Positions 23,478 through 34,555 of a DNA stretch of 64,000 bases are shown one piece after another; position 1 is the stretch's first letter, and every line of letters begins with the position of its first letter. A model generated the notes under the pieces. The model ran no database searches. It had not been told where the DNA came from and saw only the letters and a program-made list of their open reading frames with translations. Position numbers and translations under genes: made by a program. Source of the stretch: Verpa conica (Eukaryota; Ascomycota; Pezizomycetes; Pezizales; Morchellaceae); contig JAUFSD010000005.1 in NCBI GenBank assembly GCA_033030425.1, forward strand, positions 372,001 through 436,000, read 5' to 3'.

Positions 23478-26400
23478 ATGGACGACCAAGATGCTTCATC
23501 CTCTTCGCCACAGACAGATAGATCATCCCTCGCCGCGCCGATCAAAATGTCTCACTCCCAGTCTTCCGCTGCCTCATCCCCTTCAAACGAGCCCTTAGAA
23601 TCCGTCCATGAGAACTACCCATTATCACGCATGAGCTCCGAAGAAGACGAACCAGACTCAATAGCAGCCACTCTAGCCTCGCCGAAACCTACAAGTCCTG
23701 TATCCCAGCGCTCGATATTCCGCCCACCAAACGAGTCGAATAATCCCTCACCTAGGAACAAGAATGGCTGTTCTCCGGCAAGAACGGAGGATCCACGGTT
23801 GGCACTGTTTGACGACCATGTAGCCTCTGCACATGTTCCGGGGAGTCTCCACCTTGCGCCGGATAGCACTATTGAAAGGCTTGTTGAGCGACAGGGTGTA
23901 ATTCCGTTGATTCGACAGCTGGCTTCAGACCTTGCGCACCGTGATAGGGAGTTGGTTGCTGTTCGGCGTAGAGCGGAGGAGAGAGAGAGGGCGTTGAAAA
24001 AGATGTTGGTTGAGGTAGAGGTTTCGAATGCTAATATCGAAAGACGCCTAGCTACCGCTACCCTACGAAGGAAAGCATCTAGGGAGACTATGAGGTCTGC
24101 CGAGGGAGATGCAAGCTATACAGAGAATATCGATGAGATGATGCAGCAGGCTATGAGTGAAGAGGATGCGTTTAGTGTTGTGGATGATTCATTTAGTGAG
24201 AGAGTGGATTGGGGGGAGGAAGAAAGAGCAACCACAAGAGATGACCTGATCACTCCCAAGGCTACGATTAGAGCTCGCTCGGACTCGAGGTCAATTCTTT
24301 TCGAAAGGGATAGTGACACATTTTCCATCACTTCAAATTCCTCTAGTCGGAGGAATTCTACATTGCGCGGTTGGAAAGACTACTTCTGGGGACCTAAAGG
24401 CGGGCGCGGACAGGAGCAAGACTATAGCAAAACGCGACCAGCATTATTGCATTCTACTACAGTAAAAAGAAGAGGAATCACGAATGAAACATTTTCACCG
24501 CCGCCTGGTCCCGCGCCTGCTTATGACAGGCATGATACAGATTCGAGATCTATATTATCCCGAACATCTTCGAGAGCTTCGTTATACTCCCCGACGTCCC
24601 CAACGAGGCAAAGCCGTGGGAGTTTACAGATCTCCTCCACTATTCGATCTACGGCATCCCCATCTTCACTATACACCTACCCTCATTTTGCCTCTGACAG
24701 GTCGCACCCGACACCCCCACATTTCAAGGCTGTCTCGCTATCTCACAAAGAAGGAGGCGACCCCACGGAAAATCTTGTACAGAGAAGAACATCAAATACC
24801 GTTGCCGCTTGGGCCTTAAGACTGGTCGCTCATGCCCCACCATCCGACCAAGAGAACCAAAATCATTACCCCAAAAGCCCCTCTATTTCGCAACAACGTA
24901 GTGTCAGTGGACCGGCCGAAGAACCTAATTTTAGGTCGGACCGGAGGCTAAGCTCCAGTTCCATCGATCGGGAGGGTCTTCAAAGGATCATGGCCAAGAA
25001 CACAGCTCGTGTTCAAACAAGTCCCCGCCGTCGAGCGCTATCAACCGCCTCAAACGGAGCGCCTCCGGGTAATTCAAGCAAGTTCTTTCAAGGAATCATG
25101 GACCATGCGGAAAGGATTGTCCCGCTGGGTAATAGCTCTCAGAATGGGCCTGCCGCTGATCCTAGCTCCGGCCCAGTTGAGATGGATACCATTGTTCCAC
25201 ACGCGATTCAGCCGCCGACATTGTTGCAAAGTTGGAACGATTATTATCCGACAGATTATTTGACGGATCGGTTTGGGTTTATCTATAATAAAAACCATAG
25301 GCCTCCATCTATTAAGAGTGTCGCAAAGGGCCCTAAGGATGAGGATATTAATTCGAATGGTATAAACAGCAGCGAGGATGAGGAGCCTCTTTATTTACCA
25401 ACTGGTGAGCTGGTTCGTGTCAGAGATGAATTGGATGCTGGAGATCCAAAAACACCAACTAGGTGGCAAGAACTCCTCACTCGCCCTCCTTCGCCGAGTG
25501 TGGGTGCTTCGAATGTCTCCCCGAAAGCATCGATGGCAGTAGAGAATCAACCCCCAACTCGCAAGGGTAGCGAAGCCAAGCCTAAGCCACAAGCGATAAC
25601 GATACTCGATAAGATATCAAAATCAAATGTAGTATCTTCCCCGAACACTACCACATTCTCTGAAGCTCCTTTGGCGTTACGATCCCCAATGAGCTCGGAA
25701 ACGCCTTCTGGTACTGAAGCGAGCACTGTTAGATTGCTTCTTGGACAACTTAGTGATCTTCATGATTCCTTACAGCGAGATCGGAGTATTAAATGGAATG
25801 AATTCTTTAAGAAGATCCGCCGTGAAAGGCGACGTGGTGAAGAGGAGGAGCGGGGCATGCCTGAAGTCCTCATCGGCGACGGTGAACTCATTGGTATTGC
25901 AACACTAGGGAATGAAGGGCGCGGTGGGAAGCAACGCTGGAAAGAGTTCAAAAGTCTAGTCCTTGGTGGTATCCCCGTTGCATACCGCTGGAAAGTATGG
26001 GCGGAGTGTAGTAGTGCGACAGCGTTGCGTGTTCCGGGGTACTACGAGGATATTCTGCAAAATGGACAGGATGATCCTCTAGTTCTTTCTCAGATCGAGA
26101 TGGATATCAATCGCACTTTAACCGATAATATCTTTTACCGTAAAGGCCCTGGGGTGCAGAAGCTGAAGCAGGTGCTGGTTGCATACAGTAGGAGGAATTC
26201 AGCGGTTGGGTACTGTCAGGGGATGAATATGATTGCTGCGAGTTTGCTTCTGATAATGCCGAGCGAGGAGGACGCATTTTGGGTGTTGTGTAGTATTGTG
26301 GAGAAGATCCTGCCGAAGACGTATTTTGAGACTAGTCTCTTGGCGTCGAGGGCTGATCAGCAGGTATTTCTTTCTCCTCCGGTTTATATATTCTATATGT

Positions 26401-27322
26401 AAATTTTCTAACTTGATATACATAGGTACTCAAACAATATGTTCACGAAATTCTCCCTACCCTCGACTCCCATCTCTTTAGGCTTGGCGTAGAGCTTGAA
26501 GCCTTAACCTTTCAATGGTTCCTTTCAATTTTCACCGATTGTCTCGCCGCCGAGGCCCTCTTCCGCGTCTGGGATGTTATCTTATGTCTAGCCGGCTCAC
26601 CATTCTTGTTTCAGGTCGCGCTTGCACTTTTGAAGCTGAATGAGAAAGCTTTGCTTGATTGCGATAGCGCTGCAGGAGTTTACAGTTATTTGAATGGCGA
26701 AATGACGCACCAAGGGATCAGTATCGATGGGCTAATTCGTGAGAGTGATGGTATGAGGCACATGGTGAAGAGAGAAGATGTGGAGAGAAGAAGGGAAAAG
26801 GCAGTAAAGAGGGAGTTAGCAGATATGGTGGTAAGTGAAGGAGAGGATGGGAGGGATGGGGGTTTGAAAGTTAGTCTTGTCATTGATCCTCCTACTGCTC
26901 CTGTTACAACCCCCGGCGACAACGAGGATATAGCGTTAGTAGTGGAGCCTGGAACTTCGGTTACTCAAGACCATCCTTTGGATCCTATTGGACCTAAAAA
27001 CGAGGCGATAGATGAGAGTGCTGGGGAATCGGAGACTACGTTTGCTCCTGAGCTAGTGGTGGCAGAGACAGCTATTGCCCCCGAACATCCTCTTGCTATA
27101 GACGAGGCAGCAATCGGTCCAATGAATGAGACGATAGATGACTTTGCTGAGGCGAAACCCTTAGTTGTGATGATCGAGGATATCGATGATACCGCAGCGG
27201 GTAATATTGAGGCCCCAGCTTCGTTATCTTCAACCGAGCAAGAAAAGACCGAAAGTCCTGCAATTTCGCCGGCCTCTTCGCCACCATCTGCTGCTGCTGC
27301 TACGCCCATGTCGGCCATCTGA
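23478..27322 (+). CDS. TBC-domain Rab GTPase-activating protein
   Basis: Two exons (23478-26363, 26426-27322) joined across a 62-nt intron with CTAAC give 1260 aa. The TBC domain (about 825-1045) stimulates GTP hydrolysis by Rab proteins. Seen: GGIPVAYRWKVW (830), the IEMDINR motif with the arginine finger (R879), and GYCQGMN with the glutamine finger (Q914), so the dual-finger catalytic pair is intact; the intron lies inside the domain at RADQQ-VLKQYV. Residues 1-110 are Ser/Pro-rich, 130-215 form a charged coiled-coil-like stretch (ELVAVRRRAEERERALKKML), and 250-800 are mostly disordered with many Ser/Arg-Ser clusters. The tail after 1060 is acidic and Pro/Ala-rich with loosely repeated PEH/PIGP units. 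Target Rab unknown. Confidence 0.9.
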
Positions 27323-28385
27323 AGGCACTATATGAAGGTTATTAATAGTAGATGTGGTTGGGTTGGTTTCTTATGTTTTTGATACCTTCGTTTTCTTTTG
27401 GCGTTGGGTAACTGGCGATTTAGCAGGACGGGTCTTGTGTATTTCCTCTCTCTTTTTTCTTTTCGCATTGGCACTTTGATTATATAAAGTAGTGCTTTCT
27501 GGGTGTTTTCTCTCTCTTTATCTCTGCAACATCTCTTGGACAGATGGGATTGGGGTTTGTTTGAATTTCTATGCGGATATCATTTTATGGAGTTTTCTTT
27601 CTAGTGTTTTGATTTTCTTTTAAAGCTTTAGCGGGGTTTATCGTTAGATTGATGGGTTTTCTTTTTCTAAATTGTGGTATTGCTCTATACTTATTCTTTA
27701 GCGCTCGGATGGTCAGGTGCTGGCACTATACTACATACATGGAGAAATTGATTTTGTTGAGGTCTTTTAGAATGTTGGCTTTGTGATTTGAGGTTATAGT
27801 GTACTTTTTTCCGTATGATTTTGTAGGTGGGGATGAGGTAAGACTTAAGATAGAGAGTAACAAAGAGTTTTAATTACATAGTATTAGATCTCCACAAAAT
27901 ACTATGAGAAATTACAATACAAATTTCCAATAGATTCGACGTCATGGTGTTTTGTGGTTGCATGACGCATAGTAAGCATCATTCAGTATCACTCGGCCAC
28001 TAGCGTCGTGGATGATGATGATGATGATTATTCATAAATACTAGCGTCGTGGATAGTAGGGGACAGATTTTAATTTTGATTGGCTATAAGTGGGTAGTAG
28101 GGTGTGTTGACAGGTATCAGATTCACTGGGTTGATTCTAGCTATAGGGTAGGCGGACATGAAGTGTTTATTGAACCTTTTCTATGACTGCTCACTGAGTT
28201 TGCTGGGATATTTTTCGAATATGAGACACCTAACGGACGCTGCAAATACTCGCGAGCTGACCACCCAACCTCTTGTCTCCAACATCAAAATCTTCTTTTC
28301 TTCTCGACACATTTATCTCTCTCTACCATAAGCCTTTTACTATCCTTTCTACCACTACGTGATCAAAAAGGTATTGACAGCAGTT
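27323..28385. other. Spacer after TBC gene
   Basis: T-rich 3' flank of the TBC gene. A GAT microsatellite near 28010-28030 is flanked by two direct copies of ACTAGCGTCGTGGAT (27999-28013 and 28041-28055). A C/T-rich leader precedes the next gene. No gene is seen. Confidence 0.5.
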
Positions 28386-29917
28386 ATGTTATCTATGTGG
28401 GAGGAATTAGACTGCTCCGTCTTTTTGGCATCCCAAGATTTCATCAATAATGGGGAGAGCTCTTCTACTCTCGTCTCTCTTGGCCTAAAAGCTCGTCTTG
28501 TCACCCCCTTCAATATTTCAGATCTTATCAATGACGATGAAATCACTGAAGCTGATATCGGGCCACCCAAAGTCAACTTATCTGATTCTGCATTCCTCAA
28601 CAGATTTCCTTCACACAATGAGAACCTTGAGCCTCTTCCTCAGTCATCACACCTCAAATCTAGGAGGTATACATCTCTGGAGGCTCGTGAAAGACTTTTG
28701 GCTGCCGGAGAGCCAGATTCGGTGGGGTTTAGAGGCGTTGTCATCGATGGCCCTTCGCCTTACTTTAGGTTTCCACCGGCTGGGCCTTATTATCCTCCCC
28801 CTGGCCCATTCGAGAGTAGCCTGAAATCTCTACTTTCACCCCAGGAACACGTAGGAGAGGAGGAAAGGAAAGTTTATGTTCCACCGAGTACCACCAGAGT
28901 TGGTACGTCTTATAAGCCAGCTCTAGAGTCAGGTTTGAACCCAGAGCCAGATAGAACGTCAATTTGTAGGAAGCGTCAGCGATCAATGAGCCTGGAACAG
29001 TTTCCCCTCATGCGAAAATCTCGACATATTTCAACTAGCGATGAAGCTAGGTCAAATTTTGAGACTGGCAATTTCATAGGTGAAGGTTCTTATACAAGTT
29101 CATTGGGGACCTTCAAAAGGGAGACGGTCATAGGTAAAAATGACCATACTCTTTCAGCAGATTACCAGGCACATAGGTTGTCTCATCGAGGTCTACGAGA
29201 TATGGATATCAGCTCAATTTTGACTCAGGATTTTAATCACTATCTTACCTCAGGGGTTTCACAACAAGTCTTCTGGTTCGATAATTCTCAGGACTTGAGT
29301 TCTTCTCCACCTTACCAGGAGTATTTCAAATACACCCTAGAAACTCCATTGGAACCGCTCAGAAATACCCTCAAGGACAACCTTCAGTCTACAAGCCCTA
29401 AATACTGTATTAGCCTGTATCAACCTTACCAAGACACTAACCACCTAAACCAACCACCCTGCACTATTCCAAGCGGTGCTGTACAGAAATATTCCACTGG
29501 AGTTTCTCCCGCCAAGTTAGATATCCTTCACCGCCGTCACCAGAATAGGATTCAAAAGTCCTATAGGGACCCCCAGCCCATATCCAGGGCCCCACAAGAC
29601 TGTTCCAGATCTGCTCCTCTCTCGAGCTGCAATCGAGCTAGAACTTCACGCTGGTCTAGTTTTGTACCTACTACAAATATGCAGGCCGGCCATCGTTGGT
29701 CATACCCTAGGTGCCCTAGCTCTTTCGGGAAGCACCCGGTCTGCTCTGTAGCTCTGCCTTCACGAATCAGAATACCCCGATCCTCAGTCTCTCAAGATAT
29801 CCAGAAATAGAGCAATCGTTTTCGGAAGAGTGTCCTAGTATTTTGACGAAGGATTACCGAGATTTAGCTGGACTTTGGGAAATGGGGATAATTTGGCCCA
29901 TGCATGGCTGTGGTTAG
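28386..29917 (+). CDS. Unrecognised protein; 3' exons uncertain
   Basis: I do not recognise this gene. An ATG at 28386 opens a frame of 474 codons to 29810; the same frame has a GTG further upstream at 28359. The first 330 residues look like genuine protein (MWEELDCSVFLASQDFINNG, a Pro-Phe-Tyr-rich FRFPPAGPYYPPPGPF stretch, acidic and Ser-rich regions). The last 80 residues (Ser/Arg-rich) look like an off-frame reading. Two other frames look better there: frame +1 is open 29521-29748 (LLLSRAAIELELHAGLVLYL) and frame +2 is open 29720-29914 (ILTKDYRDLAGLWEMGIIW), ending at TAG 29915-29917. The true 3' end probably uses one or two introns that I cannot place, or the gene carries frameshifts. Function unknown. 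Confidence 0.55.
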
Positions 29918-30829
29918 AGAAGATTTTGGGCGGAACCTTACCGTATGCTGACGATTGTTCATGGGTTGGTTGTTATAAAAATGTGTGTGGAGTGTTTGGA
30001 TTTGTCTTCTTATTCTTTTTGTAGTTTGCTTTATTGTTGATCTTAGAGTGGTATTTATAAGGTGCTTCTTTATGAGAGGATGACTATGGATGGCTTACTG
30101 AATTTTCTTTCCCTGCACTCTTCGAGATGTCTTGCTCTTGAGTTGAGGTAAGTCTGGTTTTTATATGAGAGTTGTTTGTAGGTGTGTTTTCCCACAAGTG
30201 GTTTTATGGTTTATACCTTAAAAAGATTTTAGGAAGGTTTTGAAAACATTAATATAGTTAGAAACGCTAGGTCTTATAGCTTTAGGATTGGTTTGAAATA
30301 AAAAAACTGTATAAAGTTTAGATACTGATGGCACCTTTAGGTTCTATAACTCTTTGGATAAATTTAGCTAGATGTGGGCTAGCTCTCTGAGGAGCGGAAG
30401 AGATGATGCGTCTGAAAATTACCTAATCCTAATCCTACAAACTCTAGTCAGCCTTTGTGAGCTTAGGAGAGAGTTAGGCAAAGCTATAAACTACAAGTAT
30501 TAGAAAAGCTTGAGTATTCGCTGTCATTCACATTATGTGTATTACACGTGCTTTAGATTCCACAATCAGCAGGGTTCTACACAATGCTAAAGCGATTTAT
30601 AAATACAAGGGTGTATTGGTAGTTGGTTTTATAAGAAAAATTGCAAGAGTGTGACGCCATAACTATTGTCAATAAATGACAGAAGACACAATCTATGAAA
30701 TAAAACAAGAAACAAAAAAGGACTAAAACCCCCATCTAAAACACCACATGAATGCAACCCAAAACAGAGATCACGCAGATTCAAATATCAAACCCATCCC
30801 ACAACTCTAAAAGCACCGAGCCTCAAAGC
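29918..30829. other. Intergenic, convergent 3' ends
   Basis: AT-rich 3' flanks of the unrecognised gene and of the secreted Cys-module gene. Nothing further supported. Confidence 0.5.
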
Positions 30830-31602
30830 TTAAGCAGAGCACTTCTTCATCGGGGTATCAACCGGGATCCAGATCTTAGTATTTCCAACGCTGGTACACT
30901 TGAGATCCGTCTGTCTGTCCTTATCCTGTCCACAAATGACATTACCGACAGTAGCACAAGGTGAGCAGCTCTCCTTAGCCTGGAACGGCTTTGCAGATGC
31001 ACAACCCTCAGAGATCTTAGGAGCGGGAGTACTCATACCCTTAGCGGGAGTGAAGACACCACACTTGCCCGGGTCATCGATAGGAACCCAAGACAGTGTA
31101 TTTCCAAAGCTAGTACAGATCAAATCGGTTGTACGGCTTTCATCTTGTCCGCAGATAATATTGCCAATGGTTCCGCACTTTGAGCAGCCGGCTTCATGCA
31201 CGAATGGCTTTCCGGATTTGCATCCTTCAACTAGGGGAGCTGGCTTGGGAGCTGGCTTGGACCCTACAGGCCCTACGTATTTGGACTCTCCGCAGACTTT
31301 GGGGTTGTTGACTGGTACCCATTGGTTACCGGCTTTGGAGCTGCAGATAAGGTCGGTAGTGCGCTTGTTGAAGGTGCCACAGACTACGTTGTTGACGGAT
31401 TTACATGGGGTGCACCCCATTTCGCCGGTAAAGGGCTTTTGCGAGTCACAGGTGTTGTGGTTATCGCGGGCGCTGGGAGATAATAGTATTAGTATATATG
31501 ATTGTGGGGTGAGGAAGGTGCTTACCCTTTCATAGGACCAGCAGCCACGAGCATTCCAGAAAAGGCAACGAGAGCGATTGAGGTGAAAGAGAGAATATGC
31601 AT
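30830..31602 (-). CDS. Secreted protein with three six-Cys modules
   Basis: Two exons (31602-31526, 31472-30830) joined across a 53-nt intron give 239 aa. Residues 1-22 are a clear signal peptide (hydrophobic LSFTSIALVAFSGMLVAAG). The rest is three tandem modules at about 34-86, 110-163 and 183-237. Each holds six cysteines in the pattern C-x11-C-x2-C-x7-C-x11-C-x16 to 18-C, with shared landmarks KPF, CxxC, NVICGQD, TDLxCTS and W(V/I)P. Linkers are Pro/Lys/Ala-rich. With 18 cysteines, no transmembrane helix and no enzyme motif, it is probably a disulphide-rich extracellular protein, perhaps wall- or host-associated. I do not recognise the family. The intron sits just after the signal peptide, common for secreted fungal proteins. 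The gene stands alone between AT-rich spacers. Confidence 0.88.
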
Positions 31603-32777
31603 TTTTGTTAGATTGTAATAGTCTGGTCTAAAAAGATAGAACTAGTTGGGAATACTGAAAGATTCAGTGAAGGCGAGAGAGTAAAAGGGAGTTTAGAGGA
31701 AAATAAAGAAGCGAATGAGAAGAGTTGAGAAAGCGAGGATTATGGTAAGGATGAGTGGGAAGATAGAGAGGAAAGAATAATTGTGGGGGAATTGGGAGTA
31801 CTTTATATCAGAGGACTTTCAAAGTAGAGAAAAGCATCGCGAGATTTAACCACTTCACAGCCTCAAGCTACTGTGGCTACTACTGACAAAATCATAGGAA
31901 AGACCTATAAGAAAAACATATAAATCATTAAATCTAGAATAAGTGCTGTCAGTATCAAAACCCTTATCTCACTGTGCCAGCACACTGATTAGAGAGTAGA
32001 GTGAAAATCTCCTCGGTCAGTCGCGATCAACTGAGTAAGTTTTATGATTAGTTTCTTTGGGTCAGGTATTTGGAACACCACTCAAATTAGCTAATGGACA
32101 CTCGGCCTAGGCGTCACTAGCTGAGCTTTTTGGTGTATCGGTGCGTTCACAAGGAAGCTTGGCATATTTGTAAAGGTACATGTATTTTAAAAGTAGATTA
32201 CCTTACATAGTAAGTAGTAATAATATCCTGCTCTTCGGCCATCGATAGCAGCCCTGTAAGACTAAGCCACATAGATCTTTCTTAGGACAGGGACAACCGG
32301 ACAGCCACAGCCAATCGGATTCAGACTTGGTACATATAGAACTCAGCCTACGTCAAAACCCGACCCAATTTTAACCTTACCGAACGAACCACGGTTTCGG
32401 GCAGCGGCTATATCAGGCATCTTACTTTACATGACATGTAGATCCAATATCCACACTCCTAACCAAGAGCAGTGCCTGGCTTGCCTAAACTTTATTTTCT
32501 GTGCCTTTCTTACGCGTTTGGGAGTCGCACTAGGCTGTATGTAAGCTGTGCGGCTGTGCCAACACATTTATGGGGAGCGGTTCGCCCGTTTATTTGTGGC
32601 TTGACGCCCAATAATATTTTTCACGTGGATATGAATTGAGAAATAAAAAGGATTATGCACAGAGATTGAAGTATTAAGCTGTACGGGTTATTTTATGACC
32701 AAGGTGTCTATGAGCTAGGTCTCACTCGATATTACCAAGAAGCCCAGGTAATCTTCTTCTTATGCCACTGCTATACC
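31603..32777. other. Spacer
   Basis: Purine-rich 5' region of the secreted-protein gene (31620-31800, GAGA/AAGA tracts), then AT-rich DNA with no supported gene down to the 3' end of Elp5. Confidence 0.5.
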
Positions 32778-33906
32778 TTACAACTCATCTTCCTCCTCAT
32801 CAAAATCATCAACCTCCTTCTCTGGTGTAAATAGAATAGCTCCACCTCCACCTCCACCTTCACGTTGAGCATCCAGATACGGTAATACAACTTCATCCCT
32901 AGCCCTCTTTTGCCGCTCTGTAATCCCCAACTCAAACGTCGTCCTCATTTCGTCCTCCTCTTCATGTTCCTCAACCCTCCTCACTTTTTCTGACAACCTC
33001 CACTTTGGATGGTCCTCAAGCAACATCACCCTCTCCCTTTCTTTCCCTCCATTCTCCGCGACAACGTCTAGTGGAAGATAAAACCACTCATTCACCCCCC
33101 TCCCACTCTTCCGTCTATACTCCATCTCCAGCACCACCCCTTCAGTAGAGTTACTACCTAGACCAACCACAACACCTTCAGTGCCCTCTTCAAGACCCCA
33201 AATTGGTGCAGGCAGGGAACGGTCTTTATGCTGCTTCTTTAGAAGTGTATGGTGGATTGAATGGACCGTTACTAGTGTCGTAGATAGATACTTCAACAGC
33301 GTGAGTGCATCTGGTGCAGTCTCTGGGTAAGATTTATGTGGTGGGAGAGGAACATCGAGGTGATAAGTCGATAGGAGGGTAGTGGTAGGTGTAAGTAGTG
33401 ACGAGAGAAAAATACAAAGTGATGAAGGAGACGACGAAGCAAGGGGGTTGAGAGAATCAAGTATTAATAGTGTTTCTGTTTTATGCATCATTAGTACTCT
33501 GTATGTGTATGTAGTCGGGTATGGGGGTGCTGCTGAACTTACTAGCGCCAGTTGGGATTGCTGTAGTGATCTCCTTCTGTAGTACTGGAATGCTCTTTCC
33601 TCGTGCTTTAACGAATTTCTCCACACCAAATGGGCATCGGAGTGTCTCGAACGAGACAAATACAATCTCACACTTTGTTAACTACCTCTCCATCTTTGTA
33701 TCAGCTCCCAAAACCTCGTGCTTCTACTGTTTAGCGAACAAGCTTACCAAAGCCCGCCTAACATACTCCCCTACGGCAGGCTTCGCACTCTGTGACAATG
33801 AGTCAAGTAGTAGTGTAAATGGTGATACATTATCGCGTAGGTTTAGTAGCCGCGATATAAGTAGTAGGTTGTGGGTACGGCGGTGGGCTATCGGTTGCGG
33901 GGGCAT
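32778..33906 (-). CDS. ELP5: Elongator complex subunit Elp5
   Basis: Three exons (33906-33748, 33672-33543, 33475-32778) give 328 aa. Elp5 is part of the Elp456 RecA-like ring of Elongator, which supports modification of wobble uridines (mcm5U) in tRNA. Seen: NLLLISRLLNLRDNVSPFTLLLDSL at the N-terminus, IVFVSFETLRCPFGVEKFV, the Walker-B-like TLLILDSLNPLAS, and the acidic C-terminal end FTPEKEVDDFDEEEDEL, all typical of fungal Elp5. Intron 2 uses TACTAAT 14 nt before its acceptor. That splice removes an in-frame stop which the nearer AG would create. As in the family, no catalytic P-loop is evident. Length is normal (about 300-330 aa). Confidence 0.9.
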
Positions 33907-34555
33907 CTTTCTTTATCGGATTTTTTTGGTAAAGGCAGGTGGGGTTGGCGGGGGGGCTTTGAGGCCCAATACTCTCCTTCTCCTGTGATGTATGCCAAGA
34001 CAGCCATGCAGGCAACCTTAATTCCCGGATAAGGCTGAGTATCCAGCACCTGTGAAGTCTCAAACTGTGATCGACACTGAGGAAATAAATCGTCAAAATT
34101 AGAAGCGGGGGATCGAGAGAAGACAGGTGAGTTTGGGTATCTGAAAGAAGCCTGGATTCCCATTCTTCACTACATTACGAAACTAATTCTATTCTTGTAC
34201 AACATCCAGAAACAATTTCCCCCTTATAGATATCAACACCTTTAATGTACTAATGGCCTAAGAGGGCCCAAGTATAATGGCACTAACAAAAAATATAAAC
34301 GCCTCCCTGCGCGCCCCTATTGTTACGAAAACCTGAAATTGAATATAAAAACAGAATCCCCACAAACAAAAAAATAGGACAAATTAATTTTTGTCAAATA
34401 AACTTTGGCTTCAGCAGCAGCCCCGACCTTGATAGGAGATAGAACGAGAGAAGAATAGTTACATAAAAATCACAAAACTAAACGCCTCACGTCTCATATT
34501 ACCCGCCCACAAAACTCAAAATAAGAAATACATGTAGTTCTGAGTTCCCATTGAA
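33907..34555. other. Intergenic region Elp5 / coiled-coil gene
   Basis: 5' region of Elp5 and AT-rich 3' flank of the coiled-coil gene. An open frame on the minus strand (34163-33888) runs into Elp5 exon 1 in a different frame and has no motif. Confidence 0.5.

Noticed and set aside
28386..29917. PRMT5-like reading of the YQEY...TPLEPL...DNLQS segment
   Set aside because: A short resemblance to the PRMT5 YQDFLQSPLQPL region, but neither the N-terminal region nor the following residues fit a methyltransferase.
33888..34163. Extra 5' exon for Elp5 on the minus strand
   Set aside because: The frame does not join Elp5 exon 1 by any good splice pair, and the ATG at 33906 already gives the conserved N-terminus.
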